Origin: Bacillus sp. cl95
Lineage (GTDB): Bacteria; Bacillota; Bacilli; Bacillales; Cytobacillaceae
Direction: 5' to 3'
Length of the DNA stretch: 64,000 nt
Assembly: GCF_900115925.1 (NCBI RefSeq)
Contig: NZ_FOYF01000002.1
Span: forward strand, 1-64,000
In this document: piece after piece, positions 46,410 to 56,549 of the stretch
Layout: every line of letters begins with the position of its first letter
Position numbering within the stretch: position 1 is the stretch's first letter
The notes under the pieces: model-generated
Databases searched by the model: none
Told to the model about the DNA's origin: nothing
What the model saw: only the letters and a program-made list of their open reading frames with translations
Translations under genes and position numbers: made by a program

Positions 46410-46658
46410 ATATATCAATGACTGTGATAAGGAATAGTAGTGATGCGAATCCCGCAAAAGAGAGTTGACGGTAGGTGCAAGTCAACCGGGAACATCATGA
46501 ACTCGCCTTTGAGTTGCAGATGTGAAATCAGTAATGTCTGCCGTTTTCCGCGTTAAGGATGAATGAAGCGAGTGTTTTCACACTAATGTGGGTGGTACCG
46601 CGGGAAGATTCATACATAATCCTCTCGTCCCAATTTTGGGATGAGGGGTTTTTTTGTT
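46410..46658 (+). ncRNA. T-box leader (leucine) of leuS
   Basis: Stem I with AGTAGTGATG and CATCATGAACTCGCC, where CTC is the probable specifier codon (Leu). The conserved T-box GGGTGGTACCGCGGG is at 46589-46605, and the terminator (CCTCTCGTCCC / GGGATGAGGGG then seven T) ends near 46656. Uncharged tRNA-Leu would favour the antiterminator. Confidence 0.95.
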
Positions 46659-46700
46659 TTCTTTTTTTAAAAAAGAATAAGCAGATTTAACGAACAAAAC

Positions 46701-46988
46701 TGTCTAGCTCCAGCACCCAGCCCCTCGGGGTTGTTTCTTAAAGCCGAAACAACCTTAATTGTTTTCTAAAGCCAAAACAATTTTGGTCATAAGCCAAATC
46801 ACTCCAGAAATCAGGACATGGAACGCTTCGTCAGCATTAACATCGCACGAAGAAAAAGCGATAGCACAAGGAAAGCTTCCATGAATTCACATCGCACGAA
46901 ATGGATGCGATAGCATCATGAGGATTTTCGAGGATGACTGCGTGATTCGTCTTATGCCTGTCGGGGCTAAGCAGGGCGCTTGCGCTTT
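46701..46988. repeat. Bacillus-type intergenic repeat E between the T-box and leuS
   Basis: Begins TGTCTAGCTCCAGCACCCAG and ends GGGGCTAAGC...GGGCGCTTGCGCTTTT, bounds of a repeat common in Bacillaceae genomes. Its middle (46859-46930) is nearly identical to the core of element D. Confidence 0.8.
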
Positions 46989-47012
46989 TCTACGAAAAAG
47001 GAGGAATAAGTT

Positions 47013-49430
47013 ATGAGTTTTACACATCAAAGTATTGAAAAGAAATGGCAAAAGCTTTGGGAAGAGAATAAGACTTTCAAAACGAGCGAAGAAAAAGGTC
47101 GCCGTAAGTTTTATGCGCTAGATATGTTCCCTTACCCTTCAGGAGCAGGCCTTCATGTTGGACATCCAGAAGGTTATACAGCAACAGATATTTTATCCCG
47201 TATGAAGAGAATGCAAGGCTATAACGTGTTGCATCCAATGGGGTGGGATGCGTTTGGCTTACCGGCAGAGCAGTATGCTCTTGATACAGGAAACGATCCG
47301 GCAGAATTTACCAAGAAAAACATTGATACATTCCGCCGTCAAATTAAAGAACTTGGTTTCTCTTATGATTGGGATCGTGAAGTAAGCACAACAGATCCTG
47401 AATTCTATAAATGGACGCAATGGATTTTCTTAAAGCTTTATGAAAAAGGACTTGCGTATATTGATGAGGTTGCCGTGAACTGGTGTCCGGCATTGGGTAC
47501 GGTATTAGCAAATGAAGAAGTAATTGATGGTAAAAGTGAACGCGGTGGTCATCCTGTCGAGCGTCGTCCAATGAAGCAATGGATGCTTAAAATTACGGCT
47601 TATGCGGATCGTTTACTTGAAGATCTTGAAGAACTAGACTGGCCTGAAAGCTTAAAAGATATGCAACGTAACTGGATTGGCCGTTCTGAAGGTGCTGAAG
47701 TTACGTTTGCGATTGAAGGGAACGAAGAGAACTTTACTGTTTTCACAACTAGACCTGATACACTTTTCGGCGCTACTTATGCCGTTCTTGCTCCAGAGCA
47801 TCCGTTAGTTGCTAAAATAACTTCGGATGAACAAAAAGAAGCTGTTCAGGCTTATTTAGAAAAAGTCAAAATGAAAAGTGACTTGGAACGTACAGACCTT
47901 GCGAAAGAAAAGACAGGTGTTTTCACAGGTGCATATGCGATTAATCCAGCTAACGGAGAGAAAATGCCAATCTGGATTGCAGATTATGTTCTTGTAAGCT
48001 ATGGAACAGGTGCCATTATGGCAGTTCCTGCACACGATGAGCGTGACTACGAATTCGCAAAAGAATTCAATCTTTCAATCGTCGAAGTTGTAGCAGGTGG
48101 CAACATTGAGAAAGAAGCTTACTCTGGTGATGGAGAGCATATCAACTCATCATTCTTAAACGGCATGCAAAAAGAAGAAGCAATCAAAGCAATGATTTCG
48201 TGGCTTGAAGATCAAAAAATCGGTACAAAGAAAGTAACATACCGTTTGCGCGATTGGTTGTTCAGCCGTCAACGCTACTGGGGTGAGCCAATTCCAATCA
48301 TCCACTGGGAAGATGGAACATCAACGGCAATCCCGGAAAGTGAACTTCCGTTGATTTTACCAAAAACGACTGAAATCAGACCTTCTGGTACAGGAGAATC
48401 TCCACTTGCAAACATTCCAGATTGGGTGAATGTGACGGATCCTGTTACTGGAAAAAAAGGACGCAGAGAAACGAATACTATGCCACAGTGGGGTGGCAGC
48501 TGTTGGTATTACTTACGATATATTGATCCGAAGAACGATCAGGCCCTAGCAGACCCTGAAAAATTAAAAGAATGGCTTCCGGTTGACATCTATATTGGCG
48601 GAGCAGAGCATGCAGTATTACACTTGTTGTACGCACGCTTCTGGCATAAGTTCTTATACGATATCGGAGTTGTCCCTACGAAAGAGCCGTTCCAAAAACT
48701 TTTCAACCAAGGAATGATTCTTGGTGAAAATAATGAGAAAATGAGTAAATCAAAAGGAAACGTTGTTAATCCGGATGAAATCGTAGAAAGTCACGGTGCA
48801 GACACACTTCGTCTATACGAAATGTTCATGGGACCGTTGGATGCTTCCATTGCCTGGTCAACAAATGGACTGGATGGTTCACGCAGATTCCTTGACCGTA
48901 TTTGGCGTTTATTCGTTGAAGAAGATGGTTCATTAAGCGACAAGATAGTTGCTGATGCAGATTCTTCTCAATTGGAAAAGGTATATCATCAAACAGTAAA
49001 GAAAGTTACTGAAGATTATGAGGGCTTAAGATTCAATACAGCTATCTCACAAATGATGGTATTCATCAATGATGCGTACAAATCACCAGTATTACCGAAG
49101 GATTATGTTGAAGGTTTTGTAAAGCTATTGGCTCCAATTTGTCCGCATGTTGCAGAAGAATTATGGGAAAAGCTTGGTTATAGCGAAACGATTGCTTACG
49201 CTGCATGGCCGGCATTCGATGAAGCAAAACTTATTGATGATGAGGTAGAAATCGTCATTCAAATCAACGGAAAAGTAAAAGCTAAGTTAATGGTTCCAAC
49301 TGACGCTACGAGAGAATCTTTAGAGCAAATTGCGATTGAAGATGAAAGCGTGAAAGAACAAATTAGCGGAAAAACAATCCGTAAAGTCATTGCTGTACCT
49401 GGTAAACTAGTCAACATCGTTGCAAACTAA
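47013..49430 (+). CDS. leuS: Leucyl-tRNA synthetase LeuS
   Basis: 805 aa, class I synthetase. HIGH-type motif HVGH (residues 48-51) and KMSKS (576-580), with a CP1 editing domain between ([34 protein letters not shown]). ATG behind AAAAAGGAGGAATAAG. Transcription passes through a leucine T-box and repeat E before reaching the gene. Confidence 0.98.
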   Translation: MSFTHQSIEKKWQKLWEENKTFKTSEEKGRRKFYALDMFPYPSGAGLHVGHPEGYTATDILSRMKRMQGYNVLHPMGWDAFGLPAEQYALDTGNDPAEFTKKNIDTFRRQIKELGFSYDWDREVSTTDPEFYKWTQWIFLKLYEKGLAYIDEVAVNWCPALGTVLANEEVIDGKSERGGHPVERRPMKQWMLKITAYADRLLEDLEELDWPESLKDMQRNWIGRSEGAEVTFAIEGNEENFTVFTTRPDTLFGATYAVLAPEHPLVAKITSDEQKEAVQAYLEKVKMKSDLERTDLAKEKTGVFTGAYAINPANGEKMPIWIADYVLVSYGTGAIMAVPAHDERDYEFAKEFNLSIVEVVAGGNIEKEAYSGDGEHINSSFLNGMQKEEAIKAMISWLEDQKIGTKKVTYRLRDWLFSRQRYWGEPIPIIHWEDGTSTAIPESELPLILPKTTEIRPSGTGESPLANIPDWVNVTDPVTGKKGRRETNTMPQWGGSCWYYLRYIDPKNDQALADPEKLKEWLPVDIYIGGAEHAVLHLLYARFWHKFLYDIGVVPTKEPFQKLFNQGMILGENNEKMSKSKGNVVNPDEIVESHGADTLRLYEMFMGPLDASIAWSTNGLDGSRRFLDRIWRLFVEEDGSLSDKIVADADSSQLEKVYHQTVKKVTEDYEGLRFNTAISQMMVFINDAYKSPVLPKDYVEGFVKLLAPICPHVAEELWEKLGYSETIAYAAWPAFDEAKLIDDEVEIVIQINGKVKAKLMVPTDATRESLEQIAIEDESVKEQISGKTIRKVIAVPGKLVNIVAN

Positions 49431-49440
49431 TGGTAATATG

Positions 49441-49464
49441 GCCGGCTTCTTGCCGGTCTTTCAT
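49441..49464 (+). terminator. Possible weak terminator of leuS
   Basis: Stem GGCCGGC / GCCGGTC and a TTTCATTT tail, next to repeat copy C. Confidence 0.5.
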
Positions 49465-49466
49465 TT

Positions 49467-49640
49467 AGGCTCTTTTCGTAACTTTGTTGTTTTCACAAGC
49501 AAAAGTAAAAATCGGCTTCTGGATTTTTACGATTTTTTATGAATTCATGGTTCAGTAACTTCTTGAAAAGAGCCCCGAAGTCATAAAGAATGCGGGATGA
49601 AAGTAGCATCCGGAAAGAAACAATCATTGCGAAAATAGCC
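49467..49640. repeat. MITE-like repeat, copy C (about 175 bp)
   Basis: AGGCTCTTTTCGTAACTTTGTTG to GCGAAAATAGCC, same orientation as copy B and most similar to it. It lies between leuS and ytwF. Confidence 0.85.
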
Positions 49641-49671
49641 TTCATTTACATATGAGAGGATGAATTAATAA

Positions 49672-49980
49672 GTGAAAACAATCGAAACGATTTCTACTGA
49701 AGAATTGCAAAAGAAAATTGAGGCAGGCGAAAAGCTTGAACTTATCGATGTGAGAGAAGACGAAGAGGTTGCCGAAGGAATGATTCCTGGTGCAAAACAT
49801 ATCCGTATGGGCGATATTCCTCAGAATCTAGACTATTTTGATAAAGATAAAGAATATATTTTCATTTGCCGTTCTAGCCGACGTAGTGAGAATGTTTGCT
49901 ATTATCTCCATGAACAAGGCTACAAAGTGCGTAATATGACCGGTGGAATGCTCGAATGGGTTGGAGAAATAATTCTATAA
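49672..49980 (+). CDS. ytwF: Rhodanese-like protein YtwF
   Basis: 102 aa single rhodanese domain. The active-site loop is FICRSSRRSENVCYYL with the catalytic Cys in CRSSRRS; LIDVREDEEVAEGMIPGA is the substrate-side motif. It probably carries persulfide sulfur; partner unknown. GTG start; AGAGGA is about 12 bases upstream, a loose fit. Confidence 0.88.
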   Translation: MKTIETISTEELQKKIEAGEKLELIDVREDEEVAEGMIPGAKHIRMGDIPQNLDYFDKDKEYIFICRSSRRSENVCYYLHEQGYKVRNMTGGMLEWVGEIIL

Positions 49981-49990
49981 AATACAGTTA

Positions 49991-50022
49991 GGATCAATCC
50001 GATACAGGATTGATCTTTTTTG
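49991..50022 (+). terminator. Terminator of ytwF
   Basis: Stem GGATCAATCC / GGATTGATCT followed by TTTTTTG. Confidence 0.88.
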
Positions 50023-50070
50023 TGTAGGCAAAGACGTTATTGGTTTTATATCAATAAACGGTTGTGTTAT

Positions 50071-50105
50071 ATTAAAAATTAAAAATTAAAAATTAAAAAT
50101 TAAAG
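50071..50105. repeat. 7-bp microsatellite (ATTAAAA), five copies
   Basis: Four perfect copies and a fifth with one change (ATTAAAG), 27 bases before the HD-protein start codon. Confidence 0.9.
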
Positions 50106-50131
50106 CTATTGAGCTTGGAAGGATGGTTTGG

Positions 50132-50656
50132 ATGAGAGATGTATTATTAGTAAATATATTTGAACATCATATCGCACAGAAGTATTTAAACCGTTCTGGT
50201 CTCGCTCATGCAATTGCTGTAGCATATCATGCTTTTAATTTAGCAAGAGAGTATAACGTAGATGTTGATATTGCGGCAAAAGCTGGTTTTCTCCATGATA
50301 TGGGGCATTACACTTGGTACAAAAATGGGAAATGGGACTATGATTTGTACAAGCAGAACGATATTCATGCCATAAAAGGAGCGGAAAGAGCACATAAATT
50401 ATTGATTCGGCTTGGTGAGAATCCAATAAAAGCGAAAACCGTTTCATTAGCAATCCTTTTCCATACTGACAGCTTCCTGCCAACAAATGATATTGTGAGA
50501 ACGCCATTACAACAGATCGTCAAATGGGCAGATGAAAAGGATGAAGAAGAGGGTGGTATGCATCATTACCGAACAATTGAATATGATCGTGCCAAACAAA
50601 GTATTATCCGCCTCGATACTTTAATTGACGAAGTATTAAGCGAACACGACTCTTAA
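50132..50656 (+). CDS. HD-domain phosphohydrolase
   Basis: 174 aa. The HD motif appears as HAIAVAYHAFNLAREY, GFLHDMGHY and a later ILFHTDSF, the His/Asp metal ligands of the superfamily. Likely a nucleotide or cyclic-nucleotide phosphohydrolase; substrate unknown. ATG 50132 has GGAAGG nine bases upstream; the earlier ATG at 50123 touches it. A 7-bp microsatellite lies in its leader or promoter. Confidence 0.85.
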   Translation: MRDVLLVNIFEHHIAQKYLNRSGLAHAIAVAYHAFNLAREYNVDVDIAAKAGFLHDMGHYTWYKNGKWDYDLYKQNDIHAIKGAERAHKLLIRLGENPIKAKTVSLAILFHTDSFLPTNDIVRTPLQQIVKWADEKDEEEGGMHHYRTIEYDRAKQSIIRLDTLIDEVLSEHDS

Positions 50657-50681
50657 AGAGAATTGCCCGCTTATTCTTTCT

Positions 50682-51431
50682 TTATTGTGCGGATGAAACT
50701 TGGTGTTGGTGAACAAGATTTTGTAATTGTTCTTTAACGTTTTCAGTGCAAATCCCGCCGTGATAACAAATGACTCTTTCGATATCATATTCTAGAAATT
50801 TTCCTATTGATTGAAGTGCGGTATCCATATCCAGTGTTGTTTGTTTTACGGGAGCGTGCAGGTTTCCATCTATACAAATCATGGCATCCCCTGCAATGAG
50901 AGTCTTACTTTTATGAGCATATAAGCTTATATGTCCTGCGGTATGTCCAGGTGTAAAAATCACTGTAATGCCACCGCAATAAGGGAGGAAATCACCGTTC
51001 GCTAAAGTCTTGGTGACCTTTGTTTTAGGTGGGTTTTCGAATAACTGACGTGCTTCATCAGGCATTGATTGAAGCATTTCTTTGCTCATTTTTGAGGTGT
51101 CTGTCTTGATGAGTGGAAAGGTGCCCTCGATATATGGTTTGTCTAGTTCATGTGCCCAAACTTCAATAACTATCTTTAACTCTTTAATTAGTTCCTGAAC
51201 ACTTCCGATATGATCGATGTCTTGGTGTGTAAGAATAACTCCTTGCAAAAGATCCGGCTCAATTCCAGCGCTCACCATGGTGTTGTGGATGTTAGTCCAT
51301 TCTCCTGGCATGCCTGTATCAACAAGAATTGCCGATTCCTCATCCCAGATAACGGTCGGGTTCAAGACAGCGCTACTTCCAAACGCCGCTACTTTCAACT
51401 GGATCATTTCGATTCCTTCATATACTTTCAT
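50682..51431 (-). CDS. Metallo-beta-lactamase-fold hydrolase
   Basis: 249 aa. The metal motif is THQDIDHIGS (H-x-D-x-D-H variant), with His in FTPGHTAGH, Asp in IAGDAM and a final His in CYHGG. Glyoxalase II/lactonase-like subgroup; substrate unknown. ATG behind AAAGGAGGAA. Convergent with the HD gene. Confidence 0.85.
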   Translation of the reverse strand: MKVYEGIEMIQLKVAAFGSSAVLNPTVIWDEESAILVDTGMPGEWTNIHNTMVSAGIEPDLLQGVILTHQDIDHIGSVQELIKELKIVIEVWAHELDKPYIEGTFPLIKTDTSKMSKEMLQSMPDEARQLFENPPKTKVTKTLANGDFLPYCGGITVIFTPGHTAGHISLYAHKSKTLIAGDAMICIDGNLHAPVKQTTLDMDTALQSIGKFLEYDIERVICYHGGICTENVKEQLQNLVHQHQVSSAQ

Positions 51432-51672
51432 TCAAGTTCCTCCTTTAAGAGTTAAGGTAAGATGATTTGGAAAAATTTATGATGTTCTATCAAGTATATT
51501 AAATGCTTTGAAAATTAAGGTCAACAGAAAAATATTTTATTATAACATAAAAATTTTTATTTGTCAATGATTAAATGATAATTTTTTCTATCGGTAAATT
51601 GAGAGTTGGATTTTATTTTCTGAATTTTGTGGACATAATGGGTAAAAAGGTAATTTTAAGGAGGAGAAGCAC

Positions 51673-51855
51673 TTGATTCAAGTGAAATTATTTGATCGTG
51701 AGCATGAAAAAGATCTGGAAGTGGAGATGAACCGTTTTTTAAAGGGAATGGATGAACAAAAACTCGTTGATATAAAGTATAATGTTGCAGCCATGCCTGA
51801 AGAGGAAGAGGAGCAAATTTACTGTTTTTCAGCGATGATTATATATAGAGCCTGA
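51673..51855 (+). CDS. cse60: Sporulation protein Cse60
   Basis: 60 aa. MIQVKLFDREHEKDLEVEMN and the C-terminal YCFSAMIIYRA are characteristic. In B. subtilis cse60 (yteV) is a SigE-dependent sporulation gene of unknown function. TTG start behind AAGGAGGAG. A CATAATG upstream (51634) could be part of a SigE -10, but no clear -35 is seen. Terminator follows. Confidence 0.88.
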   Translation: MIQVKLFDREHEKDLEVEMNRFLKGMDEQKLVDIKYNVAAMPEEEEEQIYCFSAMIIYRA

Positions 51856-51878
51856 TGAAGCCATCAGGCTCATTTTTA
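51849..51878 (+). terminator. Terminator of cse60
   Basis: Stem AGCCTGATG / CATCAGGCT followed by CATTTTTAT; it overlaps the last codons. Confidence 0.85.
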
Positions 51879-51888
51879 TACCAAAAAC

Positions 51889-53160
51889 TTAGTTTCGTTG
51901 CAATGCAGAACGAGCAGCATTAAGTCCAGCCAGTCTGCCTGTTACGAGAGCTGCGGTAATGTTGTATCCTCCTGTATAACCATGAATATCTAGGATTTCT
52001 CCGCAAAAATAAAGACCATTCATTAGTTTTGATCCCATTGTTTGTGGTTCGATTTCTTTTACCGATACACCCCCGCCTGTAACAAAAGCCTTGTCCAGTG
52101 GGAGTGTGCCATTCACTTTGAACTCAAAACCCTTCACCAATTTAACGAACTCTCTTAACTTCTCATGGGAAAGGACTGCACCTTGCATGCCAGGATCAAT
52201 ATCGATTCTTTCCATTAAGAATAGTAGATATCGTTCAGGAAGCAATCCCTTGAAGAGGTTTTTTAAGCTTTTCTTGGGATCTTCTTTAATCATCTTAATC
52301 ATTTCCTGAAAAAGACTTTCTTCTTTGATATCAGGTAGAACGTCTAAATGCATCGTGACTTCTTTCAAATCCCACTTTTTTAATGCTTTCACAACAAACT
52401 GGCTGCAACGTAAAACAGCAGGACCGCTAACGCCAAGATGAGTGAAAATCATGTCCATCTTATGAGTGATGATCGATTTACCTTTCGGATTTAAAACACT
52501 CAAAGCAACATCACGCAGTGATAAACCTTGTAATACTTTTTGTTTGATAAACGGTTCATTTGAAGTTACAGGCACTTCAGTAGGGAATAGTTCTGAAATC
52601 GTGTGCCCAGCTTTCTCAGCCCAAGCGTAACCGTCACCAGTCGAACCTGTGTGTGGAACGGATTTTCCTCCTACCGCAACGACAACAGCATCTGCATCGA
52701 TACGATTGCCGTTTTTCTGTGTAACAGCGACGGCTTTTCCATTATCATAAATAATTTCATGTACGGGAGAGTTCTTATAGATAGTGACTTTAAGTTGATC
52801 CAGTTTTGAGAGCAATGCATCAACGACTGATTGAGCTTTATCGCTAACTGGAAACATTCGTCCGTGATCTTCTTCTTTTAACTCGATTCCAAGTTTTTCG
52901 AAAAAAGTGATAATATCTTCATTATTAAATAGCGAGAAAGCGCTATATAGAAATTTTCCATTGCCAGGCAAATGCTTCATGATTTCTTCCACTGGCAAGC
53001 GGTTTGTTACATTACAGCGTCCACCACCTGAAATGGCCAGTTTTCTTCCGAGTTTTTCACCCTTATCAATCAGCAACACTTTTGCACCTTTTTCCCCTGC
53101 AGCGATAGCAGCCATCAACCCAGACGGTCCGCCGCCGATAACAATTACATCAAACTTCAT
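51889..53160 (-). CDS. ytfP: HI0933-like flavoprotein YtfP
   Basis: 423 aa. FAD-binding GxGxxG region [20 protein letters not shown] at the N-terminus, then [16 protein letters not shown], and a C-terminal ITGGGV-like [10 protein letters not shown]. The family reduces or oxidises unknown substrates; a role in uracil or lipid reactions has not been shown. Divergent from ytgP across a 204-base interval with no other gene. Confidence 0.9.
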   Translation of the reverse strand: MKFDVIVIGGGPSGLMAAIAAGEKGAKVLLIDKGEKLGRKLAISGGGRCNVTNRLPVEEIMKHLPGNGKFLYSAFSLFNNEDIITFFEKLGIELKEEDHGRMFPVSDKAQSVVDALLSKLDQLKVTIYKNSPVHEIIYDNGKAVAVTQKNGNRIDADAVVVAVGGKSVPHTGSTGDGYAWAEKAGHTISELFPTEVPVTSNEPFIKQKVLQGLSLRDVALSVLNPKGKSIITHKMDMIFTHLGVSGPAVLRCSQFVVKALKKWDLKEVTMHLDVLPDIKEESLFQEMIKMIKEDPKKSLKNLFKGLLPERYLLFLMERIDIDPGMQGAVLSHEKLREFVKLVKGFEFKVNGTLPLDKAFVTGGGVSVKEIEPQTMGSKLMNGLYFCGEILDIHGYTGGYNITAALVTGRLAGLNAARSALQRN

Positions 53161-53364
53161 GTCTTCACCAACTTTTCTTTATTACACTCTAGTATTATAT
53201 CCATAACTGCGAATACTGAAAAGGAAACAAACATCTCTTGCTATTTCTTATGAGAAATTTGAAATAAAGAGGATTGTTAGTAGCATCATAGGGAAAAGAG
53301 AGGTAAACTACAAATAGTTGAAATGCATCAATATTTATTGTCTATACGAAGGGATTAGAATTGT

Positions 53365-54981
53365 ATGTCGTCGAAGCTGATTAGAGGGACATTTATTTTG
53401 ACGCTGGGAACCATGATATCAAAGGTTCTGGGCTTATTTTATGTAATACCTTTTTACGACATTGTCGGAAAAGCAGGCACCGAACTTTATGGTTATTCAT
53501 ATGTGCCATATACCATTTTTCTTAGTATCGCGACTGCAGGGGTGCCGCTAGCAGTCTCAAAATTCATTTCGAAATATAATGCACTTGGGGAATATGCCGT
53601 CGGAAGAAAACTTTTCAAGTCAGGCGTAATAGTTATGCTTTTTTCAGGGATCGTTGCCTTCTTGGTGATGTATATTTCCGCACCATTATTAGCCGAAATG
53701 AGTGTAAAGGATAAAGCACAGGTTGAAAAAATGGAAGATGTTGTAACGGTTATTCGTGCTGTAAGCTTTGCGCTTATCATCGTGCCGTTTATGAGTTTGA
53801 TACGAGGTTTTTTCCAAGGTCATCAGTCTATGGGGCCATCTGCTGTTTCACAAGTAGTTGAACAAATTGTTCGAATAGGATTTTTGCTAGTGGGAGCGTA
53901 CGTAGTCCTTAACATCATGGATGGGAGTATAGTTACTGCAGTGAGTGTCGCTACCTTTGCTGCTTTTGTCGGGGCAATGGGGAGTCTCGGTGTCCTATTT
54001 TGGTATTGGTTCAAAAGAAAGCCTCATCTTGATGAACTTCTTGAAGAGGATAAAGGAACCATGGATATTTCTCTAAGGGAAATGTACAAGGAAATCCTTC
54101 TTTATGCAGCTCCTTTTGTGTTTGTGGGAATTGCCAACCCTCTCTTCCAATTGATTGACCAGCTCACTTTCAGCCGGGCCATGGTACAAATCGGCCAAGG
54201 AGATTTGGCGGGAGGAGCTTTCTCTATTCTAAACTTTCAATCACACAAGCTTGTCATTATTCCTGTTTCATTAGCCACTGCTTTTTCACTTACGTTAGTG
54301 CCGAGTATTACAAAGTCTTTTGTTGAAAATGATCGTAAAAGTATGAGCCGGGAACTCAACCAAACATTCCAGGTTGTGATGTTTTTGACATTGCCGGCAG
54401 TAGTAGGATTATCGCTTTTAGCGCATCCGATGTACACCGTTTTTTATGAAAATGATCCGCTCGGTACAGAAATCTTAAGGGTGTATGCTCCAGTTGCAAT
54501 CCTTTTTGCACTGTTTTCAGTGACAGCAGCAATCTTGCAGGGAATCAACGAACAGCGCTTCACCATTTTGAGTTTACTTGTAGGTTTATTGGTTAAATTA
54601 AGCCTAAATATTCCCCTTATTAAAATGTTTGAGACACAGGGGGCCGTTTACGCCACTACCTTAGGATACCTTGTGGCAATAATCATTAATATGTATGTAA
54701 TCAAGGCATATTCGGGATATCGTTTTAGATTAGTGTTAAGAAGAGGTCTATTAATCGTCCTTTTTACTTTTGCGATGTGGGTAGTTTCGGGCATTTCATA
54801 TGAGCTTTTAACTTTGGTCTTATCACCAGCAAGTAAGTTTCAGTCAATCATCATCGTCCTTATTTGTGCGCTTGCTGGGGCAGTTGTATACTTCTACTTA
54901 GGACTGAAATCGCGGCTTGTCTATTTCTTGTTCGGAAACAGGGTAGACCGTGTGATGCAGAAATTAAGACTACGAATATAA
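53365..54981 (+). CDS. ytgP: MurJ/SpoVB-family lipid flippase YtgP
   Basis: 538 aa, MATE/MOP-type membrane protein with 14 helices. MSSKLIRGTFILTLGTMISKVLGLFYVIPF and the conserved GQ loop (FFQGHQSMGPSAVSQVVEQ) are family features. In B. subtilis YtgP acts as the MurJ lipid II flippase. ATG behind AAGGGATTAG. Confidence 0.93.
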   Translation: MSSKLIRGTFILTLGTMISKVLGLFYVIPFYDIVGKAGTELYGYSYVPYTIFLSIATAGVPLAVSKFISKYNALGEYAVGRKLFKSGVIVMLFSGIVAFLVMYISAPLLAEMSVKDKAQVEKMEDVVTVIRAVSFALIIVPFMSLIRGFFQGHQSMGPSAVSQVVEQIVRIGFLLVGAYVVLNIMDGSIVTAVSVATFAAFVGAMGSLGVLFWYWFKRKPHLDELLEEDKGTMDISLREMYKEILLYAAPFVFVGIANPLFQLIDQLTFSRAMVQIGQGDLAGGAFSILNFQSHKLVIIPVSLATAFSLTLVPSITKSFVENDRKSMSRELNQTFQVVMFLTLPAVVGLSLLAHPMYTVFYENDPLGTEILRVYAPVAILFALFSVTAAILQGINEQRFTILSLLVGLLVKLSLNIPLIKMFETQGAVYATTLGYLVAIIINMYVIKAYSGYRFRLVLRRGLLIVLFTFAMWVVSGISYELLTLVLSPASKFQSIIIVLICALAGAVVYFYLGLKSRLVYFLFGNRVDRVMQKLRLRI

Positions 54982-55152
54982 GAATAAGGGGGCTGGCATT
55001 GCGCAGCCTCTCTTCTCTTTCTTAATAGTCGTCGCCGTAGTTTTTTCTTATTGATGAAAAGTGCACGAAATAAGAATCCTTACGTGTTGTTGCCTTTATC
55101 GTAAAGCAACAATCTATGTGAGAACAGTCTTGTTATGAGATGGAGGTTCAAA

Positions 55153-55872
55153 ATGAGAATTGATAAAATGCTGGCCAACCTTGGGTTTGGCAGTCGCAAA
55201 GAAGTAAAGCAACTCCTGAAAAGCGGATCAGTTAAGATAAATGGGAGCGTCATTAAGGATGCTAAATCCCATGTTGATGTGAATAATGACGTTGTGACGT
55301 TAAATGGTGAAGAGATTGAATACAGGGAGTTTATTTATTTAATGATGAATAAGCCTCCAGGGGTCATTTCAGCCACAGAGGACACAAGGGATGAGACAGT
55401 CATTGATCTTCTTCAATTAGAAGACCAAATCTTTGAACCGTTCCCTGTTGGTAGGTTAGATAAGGATACGGAAGGTTTGCTGATTATTACAAACGACGGA
55501 CAGCTTGCGCACCGCCTTCTTTCGCCGAAAAAACATGTACCTAAGACCTATTTCGCTGTCATAGAAGGGGAAGTGACAGAGGAGGATATCGAAGCCTTTA
55601 GACAAGGAGTCGTTCTAGATGATGGGTACTTGACCAAACCAGGAGAGCTACATATTTTGAAGTCCGGTGAAAGTTCCGACATTGAACTAACCATCAGTGA
55701 AGGAAAGTTCCATCAAGTAAAAAGAATGTTCCAGGCTGTTGGCAAGAGAGTTGTTTATTTAAAAAGAATGTCAATGGGACCACTTGAACTTGACGAAACA
55801 CTTGAACTAGGAGAATATCGCGAGTTGACAGATGAAGAAATTCAAATTTTAAAAGAATATGAAATAAAATAG
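55153..55872 (+). CDS. ytzG: RsuA-family rRNA pseudouridine synthase YtzG
   Basis: 239 aa. N-terminal S4 RNA-binding domain (about residues 1-60), then the synthase domain with FPVGRLDKDTEGLLIITNDG, where Asp is catalytic. Probably makes pseudouridine 516 in 16S rRNA. ATG 55153 behind GGAGG; the frame opens at 55135. Confidence 0.92.
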   Translation: MRIDKMLANLGFGSRKEVKQLLKSGSVKINGSVIKDAKSHVDVNNDVVTLNGEEIEYREFIYLMMNKPPGVISATEDTRDETVIDLLQLEDQIFEPFPVGRLDKDTEGLLIITNDGQLAHRLLSPKKHVPKTYFAVIEGEVTEEDIEAFRQGVVLDDGYLTKPGELHILKSGESSDIELTISEGKFHQVKRMFQAVGKRVVYLKRMSMGPLELDETLELGEYRELTDEEIQILKEYEIK

Positions 55873-55898
55873 GAATCGCCATGAGGCGATTCCTTTTA
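55871..55898. terminator. Terminator of ytzG
   Basis: Ten-pair stem AGGAATCGCC / GGCGATTCCT, loop ATGA? (3 bases), then TTTT; shared with convergent ytzE. Confidence 0.85.
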
Positions 55899-55908
55899 TA
55901 TTAGCTGT

Positions 55909-56130
55909 TTAAGATGACATTTTCACTTTTTTCTGCGTAGTTGTCCACTTGCCTCTGCTTGGGCTCTGCACCAAGTCATTGTATGCTAGAACATTTAAAT
56001 CTCGTTGAATGGTGCGGGGTGTAATACCAAATTCCTCTACCAGGTCTTGTGTAGATACAATTCCCTTATTGCGAATAAAGACGTAGATGCATTTGATTCG
56101 GTTTAACATCCGGTTAGTCGAAGGCTTCAA
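55909..56130 (-). CDS. ytzE: DeoR-type HTH regulator fragment family YtzE
   Basis: 73 aa, a stand-alone DeoR/HTH-11 winged-helix domain: LVEEFGITPRTIQRDLNVL is the recognition region. No effector domain follows, as in B. subtilis YtzE, so this is its normal length. TTG start at 56130 behind GGATAGGGAG; a longer ATG frame (56166) ignores this site. Target genes unknown. Confidence 0.88.
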   Translation of the reverse strand: MKPSTNRMLNRIKCIYVFIRNKGIVSTQDLVEEFGITPRTIQRDLNVLAYNDLVQSPSRGKWTTTQKKVKMSS

Positions 56131-56549
56131 AGAACCACTCCCTATCCTTTTTTCAAACCATGGCAAAATCCTGCAACTGACATTTTCAGACGGAATCTGT
56201 CTTCAACAATATGTAAATTCTTTTCCGCGGACAACTCCTTTTCACTATGGCGAAGAAGGTACTAGATTTCTCCACCTAGATTTATTTTACCCAACTAAAG
56301 GAAATAATTCTACTAATTATTATAAATTTACAAAATATTAACGGGAATAGAGTTAAAATGTTCGGAAATGATTCCTCCTTTACATTGTTTTATATAACTT
56401 ATGGTTGAAGGGGGCAATCATATGTATAATTTTTGGAATTTTTAGAATTAATTTGATGTTTCGATTGACTTTTTTTACTTTTGAGATTATCGGATGAAAT
56501 TGTTCGTGAAGGGAAAAATAGTAAAAATATTTTTGATGGAGGCTCCTGA
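56131..56549. other. Intergenic stretch with no recognised feature
   Basis: About 420 bases between ytzE and the DUF3231 gene. The frames that are open here lack ribosome sites and look random. Promoters of both flanking genes must lie here but none stands out. Confidence 0.6.

Noticed and set aside
43400-47000. Accessory stretch checked for defence genes, integrases, transposases or phage genes
   Set aside because: Only repeats, ytzC, a small gene, an MFS transporter and the T-box were found; no transposase or integrase frame exists.
55000-55133. Possible decayed copy of the MITE-like repeat before ytzG
   Set aside because: Only the last 25-30 bases resemble the right end (AGCAACAATC...GAGAACAG); not enough to annotate.
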